Assembly: GCA_903844735.1 (NCBI GenBank) | Contig: CAIMUX010000119.1 | Location: forward strand, 60,075-124,074 | DNA from: Candidatus Eiseniibacteriota bacterium | GTDB lineage: Bacteria > Eisenbacteria > RBG-16-71-46 > CAIMUX01 | Reading direction: 5' to 3' | DNA length: 64,000 nt | Part shown: in pieces, positions 36,318 to 45,827 of the stretch | Position numbering within the stretch: position 1 is the stretch's first letter | Layout of the letters: each line of letters opens with the position of its first letter | The notes under the pieces: generated by a model | Databases searched by the model: none | What the model was told of the DNA's origin: nothing | What the model saw: only the letters and a program-made list of their open reading frames with translations | Program-made: the position numbers and the translations under genes

Positions 36318-36793
36318 ATGGGTGGAAGTGAGTACTCAGGTTGCTCTTCTGTAAGGAATCGTAGCAACCGACGAGCGGTGGCATCGAAGGACATCTGTTC
36401 ATCTTCGGTGGCATCCCTCACCAGGGGAGCGCATCCGGCGGCGACGTGGTTGCCGATCAGTGCGTGCACACGGCCACCCTGCGACCTCGACTGTGCCTCC
36501 AGGTCCATGAGAAGATCCATAACCTGCCGGGAATCGGGTCCCCGATCCAGAACGTCACCGGTTTGCACGAGGTGCGTCGTCCCGCCGATCCAGTTACTTT
36601 TGTCGTCGATGACCCCGGCAGCCCGGAGGGCCTTGACGAACTGTCCGTAGTCGCCATGCACGTCGCCGACCGCGACAGTCCGCGCGACTCCGTTCCACAC
36701 ACAATCCTGATCGCGAACCGGACCGCACGATGCCAGCGAGAGCGCTGCCAGCAGGAGCGTCCACCGGTATCTTCTTGAGGTCTTCTGGAGCAT
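36314..36793 (-). pseudogene. Calcineurin-like metallophosphoesterase lipoprotein, truncated
   Basis: ATG 36793 (AAAGGAA upstream) opens a lipoprotein signal (LLLAALSLASC) followed by GDVHGDYGQFVKALRAAG, GDVLDRGPDS and ALIGNHV, which are the first three metal-binding blocks of the family. The expected GNHE is GNHV, and the sequence after it does not resemble the family; the C-terminal His motifs are missing. The frame then runs into the AAA ATPase remnant. I read it as a gene cut off by rearrangement. Confidence 0.7.
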
Positions 36794-36927
36794 GGTTTCC
36801 GTTCCTTTAGGAACGCGCCGACCAGCGCTCCGCCGGCTCGTCCCAGAGGCAGGAAACGCAGATCGCGCGGTCATCACAAGGTAGGGCGCAACGAGGACGG
36901 CGACCGCCACCCACGGTGGGGCCGGAT

Positions 36928-38055
36928 TCACGCGGCACCCGCCGCACTCGCCGTGACTGCCCGCAGCCAATCGATCCACCAGGCCTCGGCCCCGGATTCG
37001 TTCCATCGCAGCGACTGCACCACCAGGCTGACGCGGGAGACGGGCGGGAGCACACTCCTCAGCCGGGGCCAGTCTTTCTCTGTGGTCACGAGCACGCCGC
37101 CCGCACCTGCCTCCCCCACACCCGGCAGATCCTCGATGTTGCTTTCACAGAAACGGTGGTGATCGCGGAAGAGGCGGGTCGTCACCGGAAGAATATGGAG
37201 GCGCTCCAAAGATGCTTGCAGTCGCTCCGGATGCGCGATCGCGGCCAGCAGCGCCACCGGCTCACCCGATGCGGGCGGTTTTCCGGCCACCGTGACCAAC
37301 GCGGGCTCTCCATACCACGAAAAGACCGTAACCCCGCAGCGGAGCAGCGGTCGGATGCGCGCGACGCTCGCTTCCACAGCCTCCGGGAAGATTCCGGCCA
37401 GAACCACGACATCGGCCCGCGCCAACGCTGTCTTTGCTGGCTCGCGTAAAGGGCCACGGGGAAGGAGCCGGCCGTTACCTAAACAAGCATTTCCCAGCAG
37501 AGTGACCACCTCGCCATCGCGGTGGAGTTGCCGGTGCTGCAGGCCGTCATCGAGCAGCACGAGCTGGGCCCCGGCGGCTGCCGCGGCTCGGGCGGCAAGG
37601 ATCCGGCGCGGTGCCACCCAGACGCCAGATCCTCCGGCAAACCCTGCGCGGGTGGCGAGCCACACCGGTTCGTCACCGAATCGCACCGCCGCGTCGGGAG
37701 TCGGCGGATCCGGGACTCTCCAGACGGCATGCCCGCCGGCACGGCGGCCCGCGGAACGCGCGCCATACCCGCGTGTCGCCACCGCCGCGCGCAAGCCCGC
37801 CGCCGCGGCAAGACGCACGAGTTCCAGAGTGAGCGGGGTCTTTCCGGTGCCGCCGACTTCGATTCCGCCTACGGAGATGACCGCAATCGGCGCACGGGCG
37901 ACCCTCAGCAGTCCCGTCCTGAGGAGCGCTTCCCGTGCGGCCACGCCCCCTCGGAAGAGCAACTCCGGCACGGTCAATACGCCGGCGAGGAGGCGTCCGC
38001 GCACGCCTCGGGGGCCATCGGGATTCCACAGCGATGCGAGAAGCTGCGGGGTCAT
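36928..38055 (-). CDS. lpxK: Tetraacyldisaccharide 4'-kinase
   Basis: Phosphorylates the lipid A precursor at the 4' position at the inner membrane. The 375-residue protein has Walker A GGTGKTPLTLELV, RGYGAR, LLDDGLQHRQLHRD and GPLREP. ATG 38055 overlaps the waaA stop (ATGA); the open frame to 38112 is not needed. It is the last gene of the lipid A block. Confidence 0.95.
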   Translation of the reverse strand: MTPQLLASLWNPDGPRGVRGRLLAGVLTVPELLFRGGVAAREALLRTGLLRVARAPIAVISVGGIEVGGTGKTPLTLELVRLAAAAGLRAAVATRGYGARSAGRRAGGHAVWRVPDPPTPDAAVRFGDEPVWLATRAGFAGGSGVWVAPRRILAARAAAAAGAQLVLLDDGLQHRQLHRDGEVVTLLGNACLGNGRLLPRGPLREPAKTALARADVVVLAGIFPEAVEASVARIRPLLRCGVTVFSWYGEPALVTVAGKPPASGEPVALLAAIAHPERLQASLERLHILPVTTRLFRDHHRFCESNIEDLPGVGEAGAGGVLVTTEKDWPRLRSVLPPVSRVSLVVQSLRWNESGAEAWWIDWLRAVTASAAGAA

Positions 38056-39515
38056 CGCGTCGCCTCGTCGGGACCGAGCGTGGCATCCATACGCAACGCA
38101 CCGTCGGGACACGACACCTCACTCGCAGGCGGCGTACCGAACCACTCGAACCGCTGGAGAAAATCGAGCGTTCGCCCCGCCCCTTCCGCCATGGCTCGCG
38201 CCGCCGCCGCCGCGCCTGCTGCCCCGTGCGCCGCCGCCGCGGGATCATCACGGAACCGCGTGACCCAGGCCGCCAGCTCGGCGCCGTCTCGCGCGCGCAC
38301 GCCGCCACCCAGGCGCAGCAGCAGCTCGGCGGCGTCCTCAACCCCGCCGGTGTACGGGCCGAACGCCACCGGTACGCCGCAGCGGGCGGGCTCGAAGAGA
38401 TTGTGCCCGCCGATGGGAACGAGCGTGCCACCGACGAAGGCGGCATCGGCGACGGCGTACCACGCCCCCAGCTCACCGTGGAGATCGACGAGCAAGACAG
38501 GGCGACCGCCGTCCTCGGCCGCGGCGAGCGCGGCATCGAGGCGCCGGCGCAAGGCGACGTGCGCACCGAGATCATGCGGCCCGCCCGCCGTGGGAACGCT
38601 GAGTTCGAGGGTACTGCGCGCGACCCACCGCAGACCGCGAGCCTCACACGCTTCGATCCAGTGATCCCGCTCGCGCAGGTGCCGCGGAGCGAGCACGCAC
38701 AAAACGCCGCGGAGGCGCCCGACCGATAGCACCTCCTCTTCGCCGATGCGAACGCTCCCTGCCACGAAGACGAACCGACCGTCACCGTGGTGGCGCCGGG
38801 ACCAGTTCTCGGTCAGACGGTACTTGAGGTTTCCCGTGACCTCCACCGGCGCGGCCCCGAGAAAGCGAAAGCGCGCCGCGTCGTCGGCCGACTGCACGGC
38901 GCAGCCGGCGAACCGGCGCAGAAGGGGCCGCAGCAGCGGTGCTGACAGCCGCGTGCTTCGCCACCTTCGCAACGAAAGGCGCCCGCTCACGAGGGCCACC
39001 GGAATCCCGCGGGCATGGCAGAGGGCCAGCGTCAACGGCCACAGCTCTGTTTCCACCAGGATGAGCGCGCGCGGCCGCTCGCGGTGCAGGAAGGGCAACA
39101 CCGCACACCACAGGTCGAGAGGCGCGAAACGGACCCGCGTCCCTGAAGGCGCGACCTCCTCCGCGCGACACCGCGCCGATACCGAGAGGACCGTGACCAG
39201 TAGCGGCCCGGCGGGAGCGCGACCCGCCGTGCCCCGGTAGGAAGGCGTCTCCCAAAGGGCGCGGAGCGATTCCAGCTCGCCGAGCGAGGCGGCGTGGAGC
39301 CATAAAGGCCGGTCCGCGTTTCCCGTCGTCCCGGAGAACGGCGCCGAACTCGGGCCCGACGCCGAGCTCGGGCCCGACGCCGGAGCATCCCCCCACCCGA
39401 GGCGTTCGACCATTTCGCGGCGGTGCGCCAGCCCACGCCAGAGCAGAAACGGGGTGGCCAGCAAGAGCCCCGCCGTCGCGAGCACCTGGTACAGGACGAG
39501 CAGCAGCCCACTCAT
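38052..39515 (-). CDS. waaA: 3-deoxy-D-manno-octulosonic acid (Kdo) transferase
   Basis: Transfers Kdo from CMP-Kdo to lipid IVA. The 487-residue protein has one N-terminal membrane anchor (LLLVLYQVLATAGLLLATPF), WLHAASLGELESL with the acceptor-side Glu, LVETELWP, VTGNLKY, and IGGHNLFEPARCGVPVAFGP (20 residues). Two copies of an 18-bp unit (39346-39381) insert an ASGPSS repeat at about residues 47-58. ATG 39515 overlaps the DUF374 stop. Confidence 0.95.
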   Translation of the reverse strand: MSGLLLVLYQVLATAGLLLATPFLLWRGLAHRREMVERLGWGDAPASGPSSASGPSSAPFSGTTGNADRPLWLHAASLGELESLRALWETPSYRGTAGRAPAGPLLVTVLSVSARCRAEEVAPSGTRVRFAPLDLWCAVLPFLHRERPRALILVETELWPLTLALCHARGIPVALVSGRLSLRRWRSTRLSAPLLRPLLRRFAGCAVQSADDAARFRFLGAAPVEVTGNLKYRLTENWSRRHHGDGRFVFVAGSVRIGEEEVLSVGRLRGVLCVLAPRHLRERDHWIEACEARGLRWVARSTLELSVPTAGGPHDLGAHVALRRRLDAALAAAEDGGRPVLLVDLHGELGAWYAVADAAFVGGTLVPIGGHNLFEPARCGVPVAFGPYTGGVEDAAELLLRLGGGVRARDGAELAAWVTRFRDDPAAAAHGAAGAAAAARAMAEGAGRTLDFLQRFEWFGTPPASEVSCPDGALRMDATLGPDEATR

Positions 39516-40270
39516 CGCCGTGTGCCCACCCACGCCTCGGCCCGGCCTTCCACCACATCCATCGCCTCCTGAACGCGGCTTTCCCATACCGGCCGTTCCG
39601 CTCGCGGAATCTCCGCGGGAATGGCGATCGGCTCGCCCCCCACGATGTGGATGCGCGAAAACGGCGCCGGCAACTCGTACCGATCCCACGAGTCGAGCCG
39701 CCGACCGCAGCGCACTCCCGCCGCCAGGGGCACGATCGGAAGGCCGCTGTGCTGTGCGACAAAGACGATCCCCGGCTGCAGCTTGTGACGCGGCCCGCGG
39801 GGACCGTCGGGCGTGAAGGCCAGCGGGTATCCCGCGCGCCCCAGTCGCGCCATCTCGACCGCCGCGCGAACGCCTCCGCGTGTTGTACTCCCCCGCACCG
39901 TGCCATAGCCGAGGCGGTGAATCACCTGACTGACAGCCTCGCCATCACCGTGCTGACTCGCCAACACGACGGCGCCGCAACCGCGATACGCCCAGGCGAT
40001 CGGCAGCATGTGGCAGTGCCAGAAAGCGTAGACCACCGGCTCGCCGGACTGCTTGATGGCTCGCACGGACTCCGGGACGTCCCACTCCAGGCGAAAGGTC
40101 CCGCCCCACAATCGCATCACCAGTGCGCCGGCCCGTCCGATCCAGCGGTAGCGTGGATGCCCCGACAACGCCGTCACCGGGCGGGGTGGCGTGGGCCGGT
40201 CTCCCCGCACCCCGCACTGCGCGATCACCTCGTCTCCTCGTTCACCTTGTCTCCTCGCTCGCCTCGTCAT
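39512..40270 (-). CDS. DUF374 lysophospholipid acyltransferase-family protein
   Basis: A 252-residue acyltransferase-like protein of the DUF374 family found in LPS gene blocks, possibly acting on lipid A precursors. It has FWHCHMLPIAWAYRG, ASQHGDGEAVSQVIHRLGYG (20 residues, with HxxG-like DGE), FTPDGPRGPRHKLQPGIVF and LPIVPLAAG. No LpxL/LpxM-type late acyltransferase is otherwise present, so it may take that role (inference). ATG 40270 lies 5 nt after lpxB; a GTG at 40228 with GAGGAG is the alternative. Confidence 0.87.
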   Translation of the reverse strand: MTRRARRQGERGDEVIAQCGVRGDRPTPPRPVTALSGHPRYRWIGRAGALVMRLWGGTFRLEWDVPESVRAIKQSGEPVVYAFWHCHMLPIAWAYRGCGAVVLASQHGDGEAVSQVIHRLGYGTVRGSTTRGGVRAAVEMARLGRAGYPLAFTPDGPRGPRHKLQPGIVFVAQHSGLPIVPLAAGVRCGRRLDSWDRYELPAPFSRIHIVGGEPIAIPAEIPRAERPVWESRVQEAMDVVEGRAEAWVGTRR

Positions 40271-40275
40271 CCCGG

Positions 40276-41412
40276 TCACGGGACCGTTTCCATCTCGCCG
40301 AGCATCGCCACCGCCGCACGGTCCGCGGCCCCGGATGGGCCCAGGCGGGCGCGGGCCTTTCGCAACCCCGCCACGGCCGCAGCTTGGGCCGCCGGATCGC
40401 GCAGCCATGCGAGCGCCGCTCCGGCGAGGGTCTCCGGCGTCGCCTCGTCCTGCACCAGTTCGGGCACGACCCGGCGGCCTGCGACAAGATTCGCCATGGC
40501 GATGTGCTCCACCCGCACCGCGCGCCGCGCCAGCGCATACGTCAGCGGATGGAGGCGGTAGGTCACGATGACCGGGCGCTCGAGGAGGAGCGCCTCCAGC
40601 GTCACCGTGCCCGAGGCGACAATGCCGAAGTCGGCAGCCCGGAGTGCGTCGGTACCGGGCAACCAATGCCGCACCCCCGGCAGGTCCAGCTCGGTCGGGG
40701 CCAGTCCCGGAGCCAGTCCCCCGATCCACGTCACCGGCACCTCACCCGCGGCGGCGCGCGCGCGATCCACCGCCTCGGCCGTGCCGCGCAGAAGCGGGGC
40801 GATCCGACGGATCTCGGAGTGCCGGCTTCCCGGTAGCAAAGCCACCGCCGAGCCCGGCGGCGTCGTCAGGCCCAGCCGCGCTCTTTCCACTTCCGGACAT
40901 GCGGCAGGGAGAAGCAGGTCGACCAACGGGTGTCCCACCCACGTCACCGGGACACGGTGGGCGCAATAGAACTCCGCTTCGAAAGGAAAGATCGCCACCA
41001 CGCGGCGAACAAAGCGGCGCAACACCCGCACGCGCTCGGGGCGCCACGCCCAGAGCTGCGGCGAGATGTAGTAGACGGTCGGGATGCCGAGGCGAAACGC
41101 CCGGGGCAACAGTCGAAAGTTGAAGTCCGGGAAATCGACCGGTACGAAGAGGTCGGGACGCAAATCACCCAGCGCGTCGGCCACCCGGGTGAGAGCTTCG
41201 AGGATGCGAGGCAAACGCTCCAGCACCTCGGCCAACCCTACGACCGCGAGCTCTTCGCTGCGCAGGATGAGGCGCACACCTTCCGCCTCCATCCGCTCAC
41301 CGCCCACGCCCCAGAACTCGAGGTCATAGCGCCGCGCACGCAACGCCCGGACCAGGATCGCGGCATGGAGATCGCCGGAAGCCTCGCCCGCCGCCAGGAA
41401 GACCCGCTTCAT
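40276..41412 (-). CDS. lpxB: Lipid-A-disaccharide synthase
   Basis: Condenses UDP-diacylglucosamine with lipid X. The 378-residue GT19 enzyme opens FLAAGEASGDLHAAILVRAL (20 residues) and has VPVDFPDFNFRLL, YYISPQLWAWRPERV, FPFEAEFY, VGHPLVD and LLPGSRHSEIRR. The ATG overlaps the Gfo/Idh stop (ATGA). Confidence 0.97.
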   Translation of the reverse strand: MKRVFLAAGEASGDLHAAILVRALRARRYDLEFWGVGGERMEAEGVRLILRSEELAVVGLAEVLERLPRILEALTRVADALGDLRPDLFVPVDFPDFNFRLLPRAFRLGIPTVYYISPQLWAWRPERVRVLRRFVRRVVAIFPFEAEFYCAHRVPVTWVGHPLVDLLLPAACPEVERARLGLTTPPGSAVALLPGSRHSEIRRIAPLLRGTAEAVDRARAAAGEVPVTWIGGLAPGLAPTELDLPGVRHWLPGTDALRAADFGIVASGTVTLEALLLERPVIVTYRLHPLTYALARRAVRVEHIAMANLVAGRRVVPELVQDEATPETLAGAALAWLRDPAAQAAAVAGLRKARARLGPSGAADRAAVAMLGEMETVP

Positions 41413-42524
41413 GCCGGCGAGGGCTCGATCCCCATCCCGCGTAGGGAGTCCCGAACTTGGTCTCGCACCTGGAAGGCCAGGGTGAGGGCTCGCAGACCAT
41501 CCTCGCCGCCGGCCCCTTCCAGAACGCCTCCTGCGACAGCGCCGAGAAAATCGCGCAACTCGTCTTCAAGAGGGTTGGCCGCGGCGAACGGCGTGCTGTC
41601 AGCCCGCAGGCGAAGGCGTCGAGCCTGGAACCAGGCGAGCAGCTCCAGGGGCGAACCGCCCCCGGCCGTATCGTCGGCGGGGTCAGGCTCGCCCGCGCTG
41701 GCAGCCGCGGCCGCCAGTAGTGCCACCGTCCCCACATCGGGACCGGTGACCGGCCCCGCGGGCTCGTCTTCCAGCACGACCTCCTCTACCTTCCGCGCCG
41801 CGAGATCAGCGGAAAGGTAGCGCCGTTCGCCAAAAAGGCGGATCTTGCGCACCCGCTCGCGCGAGACGCGGCTGGCGGTGAGGTTGGCGATGATCCCTCC
41901 GGCGAAGGTGATCCGCGCGTTGGCAATGTCGACACTATGGGTGAGGACCGGCACGCCCACGGCGTCGACGCGCTCCACCGGGCGGTCGGCCAGTGCTAAG
42001 ACCAAGTCAAGGTCGTGGATCATGAGGTCGAGGATCACATCGACATCAAGGCTCCGCGGGACGAAGGTGGCCAGGCGGTGTGCCTCCACAAAGCGGATCG
42101 CCCCGATTCGCTGACGCGCTGCACGAAAGGCTGGATTGAAGCGCTCGACGTGGCCGACGGCGAGGACGAGCCCGCGGGCCGCGGCCACACGGATCAGCCG
42201 CTCTGCCTCCTCGCGACGGGCCGTAATCGGTTTCTCCACAAGCACGGAACAGCCGGCCGCAAGGACTCGGCCGGCCACAGCCTCATGCGTCACCGTCGGG
42301 GTGGCAACGGAAACAGCGCGCACACCGCGCAGCGCCTCCGTCAGGTCGGTCGTCCAGGACACGCCCAGCATCTCGCCCAGAGCACGGGCGCGCTCCGGCA
42401 CCGTGTCGCAGACCGCGCGCAGATCGGCATCGGGAAGCTCTCGGTAGAGGCGAGCGTGGAAGGTGCCGAGATGGCCGCAGCCGACGACGGCGACCGGGAT
42501 GGGGACGGGGAGATGGACAGGCAT
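41409..42524 (-). CDS. Gfo/Idh/MocA-family oxidoreductase
   Basis: A 371-residue NAD(P)-dependent oxidoreductase. The Rossmann motif is VAVVGCGHLGTFHARLY, with VEKPITA holding the conserved EKP, and HDLDLVLAL. Its place between lpxA and lpxB resembles GnnA, which oxidises UDP-GlcNAc at C3 to begin amide-linked lipid A, but the GnnB aminotransferase is absent here. The exact substrate is therefore open. GGAGGAATCC precedes the ATG. Confidence 0.88.
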   Translation of the reverse strand: MPVHLPVPIPVAVVGCGHLGTFHARLYRELPDADLRAVCDTVPERARALGEMLGVSWTTDLTEALRGVRAVSVATPTVTHEAVAGRVLAAGCSVLVEKPITARREEAERLIRVAAARGLVLAVGHVERFNPAFRAARQRIGAIRFVEAHRLATFVPRSLDVDVILDLMIHDLDLVLALADRPVERVDAVGVPVLTHSVDIANARITFAGGIIANLTASRVSRERVRKIRLFGERRYLSADLAARKVEEVVLEDEPAGPVTGPDVGTVALLAAAAASAGEPDPADDTAGGGSPLELLAWFQARRLRLRADSTPFAAANPLEDELRDFLGAVAGGVLEGAGGEDGLRALTLAFQVRDQVRDSLRGMGIEPSPA

Positions 42525-42547
42525 GGATTCCTCCGTAGCGAGAGGCG

Positions 42548-43336
42548 TCAGCGCCGCGGGCGCGGCCGGGCCAGTCCGCGTTCCGACTGCTCGACGAAGC
42601 GCAGGAACACCTCGATCTCCGGCAGCGGTGGTAGCTCGCGCCGGATCTCCTTCACCGCTTGCGGCAGGAGCAGCTTCGACCGGAAGAAGATCCGATAGAG
42701 CCGATCCAGCGCCGTCACCGTCTCGTCGGCAAAGCCGCGTCGTTCGAGACCGATGCGATTAAGCCCGAAGAGGCGCAACTCATTTCCGGCGGCCTTGACG
42801 TAGGGAGCCACATCGACCGGCACCCGCGAACCGCCGCCGATGATGCTGTGGCACCCGATCTTCACGAACTGGTGCACCGGCGTGACGCCGCCGACAATCG
42901 CCCAGTCGCCGATGATGACATGCCCCGCCAGGGTCGCCGCGTTGGCGAGAATGACATGGTCGCCCAGCCGGCAGTTGTGCGCCACATGGGCGTAGGCCAT
43001 CACCAGACAGTGGCTCCCCATCGTGGTCGGGTCGGCCTCGAGGGTGGAGCGGTTCACGGTGCTGTACTCGCGGAAGACGCAGTCGGAGCCGACGAGACAG
43101 CGCGTGGGCTCTCCGGCATATTTCAGATCCTGTGGCGGCGTACCGACCACCGCGCCGTGATGGAGACGGCAGCGCGGACCGATCTCCGTGTGCCCGTCCA
43201 CCACGACCATCGAATCGAGGACCGTGTCGCTCCCGATCCGCGCGTTCGGCCCGATCCGGCACCACGGACCGACCACCACACCCTCACCCAGCTCAGCGCC
43301 CGCGTCCACCCGCGCTGTCGGATCGATCGAAACCAT
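42548..43336 (-). CDS. lpxA: UDP-N-acetylglucosamine acyltransferase
   Basis: First acylation step of lipid A. The 262-residue hexapeptide-repeat protein shows DPTARVDAGAELGEGVVVGP, CVFREYSTVNRST, MAYAHVAHNCRLGDHVILAN (20 residues) with the catalytic His, and a helical C-terminus. It starts 10 nt after the lpxC-fabZ stop. Confidence 0.97.
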   Translation of the reverse strand: MVSIDPTARVDAGAELGEGVVVGPWCRIGPNARIGSDTVLDSMVVVDGHTEIGPRCRLHHGAVVGTPPQDLKYAGEPTRCLVGSDCVFREYSTVNRSTLEADPTTMGSHCLVMAYAHVAHNCRLGDHVILANAATLAGHVIIGDWAIVGGVTPVHQFVKIGCHSIIGGGSRVPVDVAPYVKAAGNELRLFGLNRIGLERRGFADETVTALDRLYRIFFRSKLLLPQAVKEIRRELPPLPEIEVFLRFVEQSERGLARPRPRR

Positions 43337-43345
43337 CCTCCCCCC

Positions 43346-44755
43346 TCAGCGGTCCACGATGGTCGAAAGGAACACGGCCTCTGCGACCAGAGCCCCCCGC
43401 ACATACGCTTTCCCGTTCATCTGGCAGATCCGGCTCTTCAGCCGCACCAGTTCCAGATCGAAAATGAGCTGGTCGCCGGGCAAGACCGGCTTGCGGAACT
43501 TCGCCTTATCGATACTCATGAAGTAGACGAGCTTGGTCTCCGGATTGCCCACCGTCTTGAGGAGCAGAATCCCGCCTGCTTGCGCCATCGCCTCGAGAAT
43601 GAGCACCGCCGGCATGATCGGGTGACTCGGGAAGTGGCCTACGAAAAACGGCTCGTTGATCGTCACGTTCTTGAGCCCCACGACGCGCCGCCGCTCCTCG
43701 AGCAGGAGAATCCGGTCGAGGAGGAGCATCGGATACCGATGCGGCATGATCTGCATGATGGCGTCGATGTCGAAGTGGCAGCGGTCGAGGAGGCGCTCCA
43801 ACCCTCCCGAACCACGGTCCGAGGTCTCAAGGCGGCGGACAAAGGCGACATTGGCGGGGTGGCCGGAGCGAACCGCGATCACATGCGCCCGCAGCGGACG
43901 CCCGAGGATCGTGAGATCACCCAGCAGGTCCAAGATCTTGTGGCGGACGAATTCGTCGGGAAAACGCAGTCCTTCCTGGTTGAGGATCCGGTCCCCCTTC
44001 ACCACCACCGCGTTGTGCAGGGTCCCGCCCTTGATGTGACCGGCCTGGCGCAACGGCTCGATATCCTCCCAGAGGGCGAAGGTGCGGGCCGGGGCGATGT
44101 CGCGGAGGAAGGTCTCGGGGTCGAGGTCGATGCTGATGTACTGGGTGCCGATGAGCGTGTTGTCGTACTGGATCGTGAACGACAGGCGGAGCCCGTCATG
44201 CGGCACAGCCAGAAGCTGCACGTCGCCCTCACACAGGCTGACCGGCTCCCGCAGGAAGAGCGGCTCGCGGCACGCCGACTGCTCCTCGAAACCGGCCTCG
44301 CGCAGGAGTTCGGCAAAGGCGCGGCAGCTCCCGTCGGGCGGTTCCGGCGCCTCCATGGCGGAAAGCTCGATGCGAAGGTTGTCGATCTCCATTCCGCCCA
44401 CGGCGGCGAGGAGGTGCTCGACTGTGTGCACCTCGGCGCCCCCGGCGGCCAGGACGCTGCGGCGCAGGTCGCGGGTGTCGGCGCGCGCGTGCTCGGGGCA
44501 GACCGAAATCTCAGGTGAGCCCGGCAGATCCGCGCGGATGAAACGCAAACCGTGTCCCGCCGGAGCAGGGACGAAGGTCACGGTAGCCTCGATGCCGGTG
44601 TGCAGGCCGATCCCACAGAACGAAACGGGGTGAGAGATGGTCCGTTGCATCGGTGTCCTCGGCGTCAGTGTCCTCGGCACCGGCGTGCCTGGCGCTTCTG
44701 GTCTTGGCAGCTCGTTCCTGAGCGGCTCTGTCTTTGGCCTTTCGCCGCTACTCAT
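43346..44755 (-). CDS. lpxC-fabZ: Bifunctional LpxC deacetylase / FabZ dehydratase
   Basis: A 469-residue fusion. Residues about 35-310 are LpxC, the zinc deacetylase that commits to lipid A: ISHPVSFCGIGLHTG, EVHTVEHLLAAVGG and FVRHKILDLLGDL give the His, His and Asp ligands. Residues about 320-469 are FabZ, the beta-hydroxyacyl-ACP dehydratase: MPHRYPMLLLDR and GHFPSHPIMPAVLILEAMAQ (20 residues) hold the His and Glu. The fusion is typical of Bacteroidetes and other FCB bacteria. ATG 44755 overlaps the lpxD stop; MQRTISHP at about residue 36 could be a later start, since the extension is Pro/Thr-rich and encoded by repetitive DNA. Confidence 0.97.
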   Translation of the reverse strand: MSSGERPKTEPLRNELPRPEAPGTPVPRTLTPRTPMQRTISHPVSFCGIGLHTGIEATVTFVPAPAGHGLRFIRADLPGSPEISVCPEHARADTRDLRRSVLAAGGAEVHTVEHLLAAVGGMEIDNLRIELSAMEAPEPPDGSCRAFAELLREAGFEEQSACREPLFLREPVSLCEGDVQLLAVPHDGLRLSFTIQYDNTLIGTQYISIDLDPETFLRDIAPARTFALWEDIEPLRQAGHIKGGTLHNAVVVKGDRILNQEGLRFPDEFVRHKILDLLGDLTILGRPLRAHVIAVRSGHPANVAFVRRLETSDRGSGGLERLLDRCHFDIDAIMQIMPHRYPMLLLDRILLLEERRRVVGLKNVTINEPFFVGHFPSHPIMPAVLILEAMAQAGGILLLKTVGNPETKLVYFMSIDKAKFRKPVLPGDQLIFDLELVRLKSRICQMNGKAYVRGALVAEAVFLSTIVDR

Positions 44756-45810
44756 GCCGGTTGGTCTCCTCCCCCACCAGGCGCACGCTCCTCCAACGCG
44801 AGCAAGCGCCGCTCCAACTGCCGCAGCCGCTTCAGAGCCTCGGGCAACTCCCGCAGCGCCGCGTAGCCTCGGGAGGCCCGAAGATGCCGTCGGGCCGGGT
44901 AGCCCGACCAGCTCTCTCCTTCCGGAATCGACTTCGTGACGCCGCCCTGAGCGCCGATGCGGGCTCCATCCCCGATCGTCACGTGCCCGGTCACCCCGGC
45001 CTGGCCGCCGATGACGACATGTCTCCCCACCCGAACGGAGCCGGAGATCCCCGTCTGCGCACAGATAACGGTGTTGTCCCCCACGTCCACGCCGTGGGCG
45101 ATCATGACCAGGTTGTCGATGCGACATCCCCGGCCGATCCGCGTCACGCCGATCGTGGCGCGATCGATCGTGGTGTTCGCACCGATCTCGCAGTCGTCGC
45201 CGATGATCACATGCCCGACCTGGGGGATCTTGCGGTAGCCGTCCCCGTCCGGAGCAAACCCAAAACCGTCGTCACCGATGACGGCGCCGGCGTGGATGAC
45301 CACGCGGTCCCCGATCTCCGTCTCCTTGCGCACCGTAACGCGTGGATAGAGGACGCAGTCAGTTCCCAGCCGCGCGGCCGGCCCCAGGTACGTCCCAGCC
45401 ATGAGGACGCTGCGCGCGCCGATCCGAGCACCTGGTCCGACTACCGCGAACGGCCCGATGCGGGCGGTGGGATCAACCTCTGCCGCGGGGTCGATCACGG
45501 CACTCGGGTGGACGCCGGGCAGCGCGGTCTCCTCCATGCCGGGATCAAAAATCCTCAGCGACTCCACGAAAGCGAGATACGGCTCGGGTGTGATCAGCGC
45601 GGCTACCGGAACCTGCGCCGTGCCGGGAGGCACGATGACGGCGGAGGCCCGCGTGCCGGCAAGAAACTCCTCGTAGCGCCGGTTGGCGAGGAACGTGACC
45701 AGCCCCGGACCGGCCTCCCGGATGCCGGCGACACCATGGACCACGATACTCCCGTCACCCCGCAGTTCCGCCCCGAGGCGCCGCGCCAGCTCGGCCAGGG
45801 TCAGCTCCAT
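44752..45810 (-). CDS. lpxD: UDP-3-O-(acyl)glucosamine N-acyltransferase
   Basis: Second acylation in lipid A synthesis. The 352-residue protein has an N-terminal uridine-binding domain (LAELARRLGAELRGD) followed by hexapeptide repeats, with the catalytic His in IIGDDCEIGANTTIDRAT or the nearby MIAHGVDVGDNT. The C-terminal coiled coil (RLRQLERRLLALEER) is usual. GGAAGGAAACGG precedes the ATG. Confidence 0.96.
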   Translation of the reverse strand: MELTLAELARRLGAELRGDGSIVVHGVAGIREAGPGLVTFLANRRYEEFLAGTRASAVIVPPGTAQVPVAALITPEPYLAFVESLRIFDPGMEETALPGVHPSAVIDPAAEVDPTARIGPFAVVGPGARIGARSVLMAGTYLGPAARLGTDCVLYPRVTVRKETEIGDRVVIHAGAVIGDDGFGFAPDGDGYRKIPQVGHVIIGDDCEIGANTTIDRATIGVTRIGRGCRIDNLVMIAHGVDVGDNTVICAQTGISGSVRVGRHVVIGGQAGVTGHVTIGDGARIGAQGGVTKSIPEGESWSGYPARRHLRASRGYAALRELPEALKRLRQLERRLLALEERAPGGGGDQPA

Positions 45811-45827
45811 CCGTTTCCTTCCGCCGC

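Noticed and set aside
41409..42524. Calling the oxidoreductase gnnA
   Set aside because: The aminotransferase GnnB, its required partner, is not in the window, so the name would be a guess.
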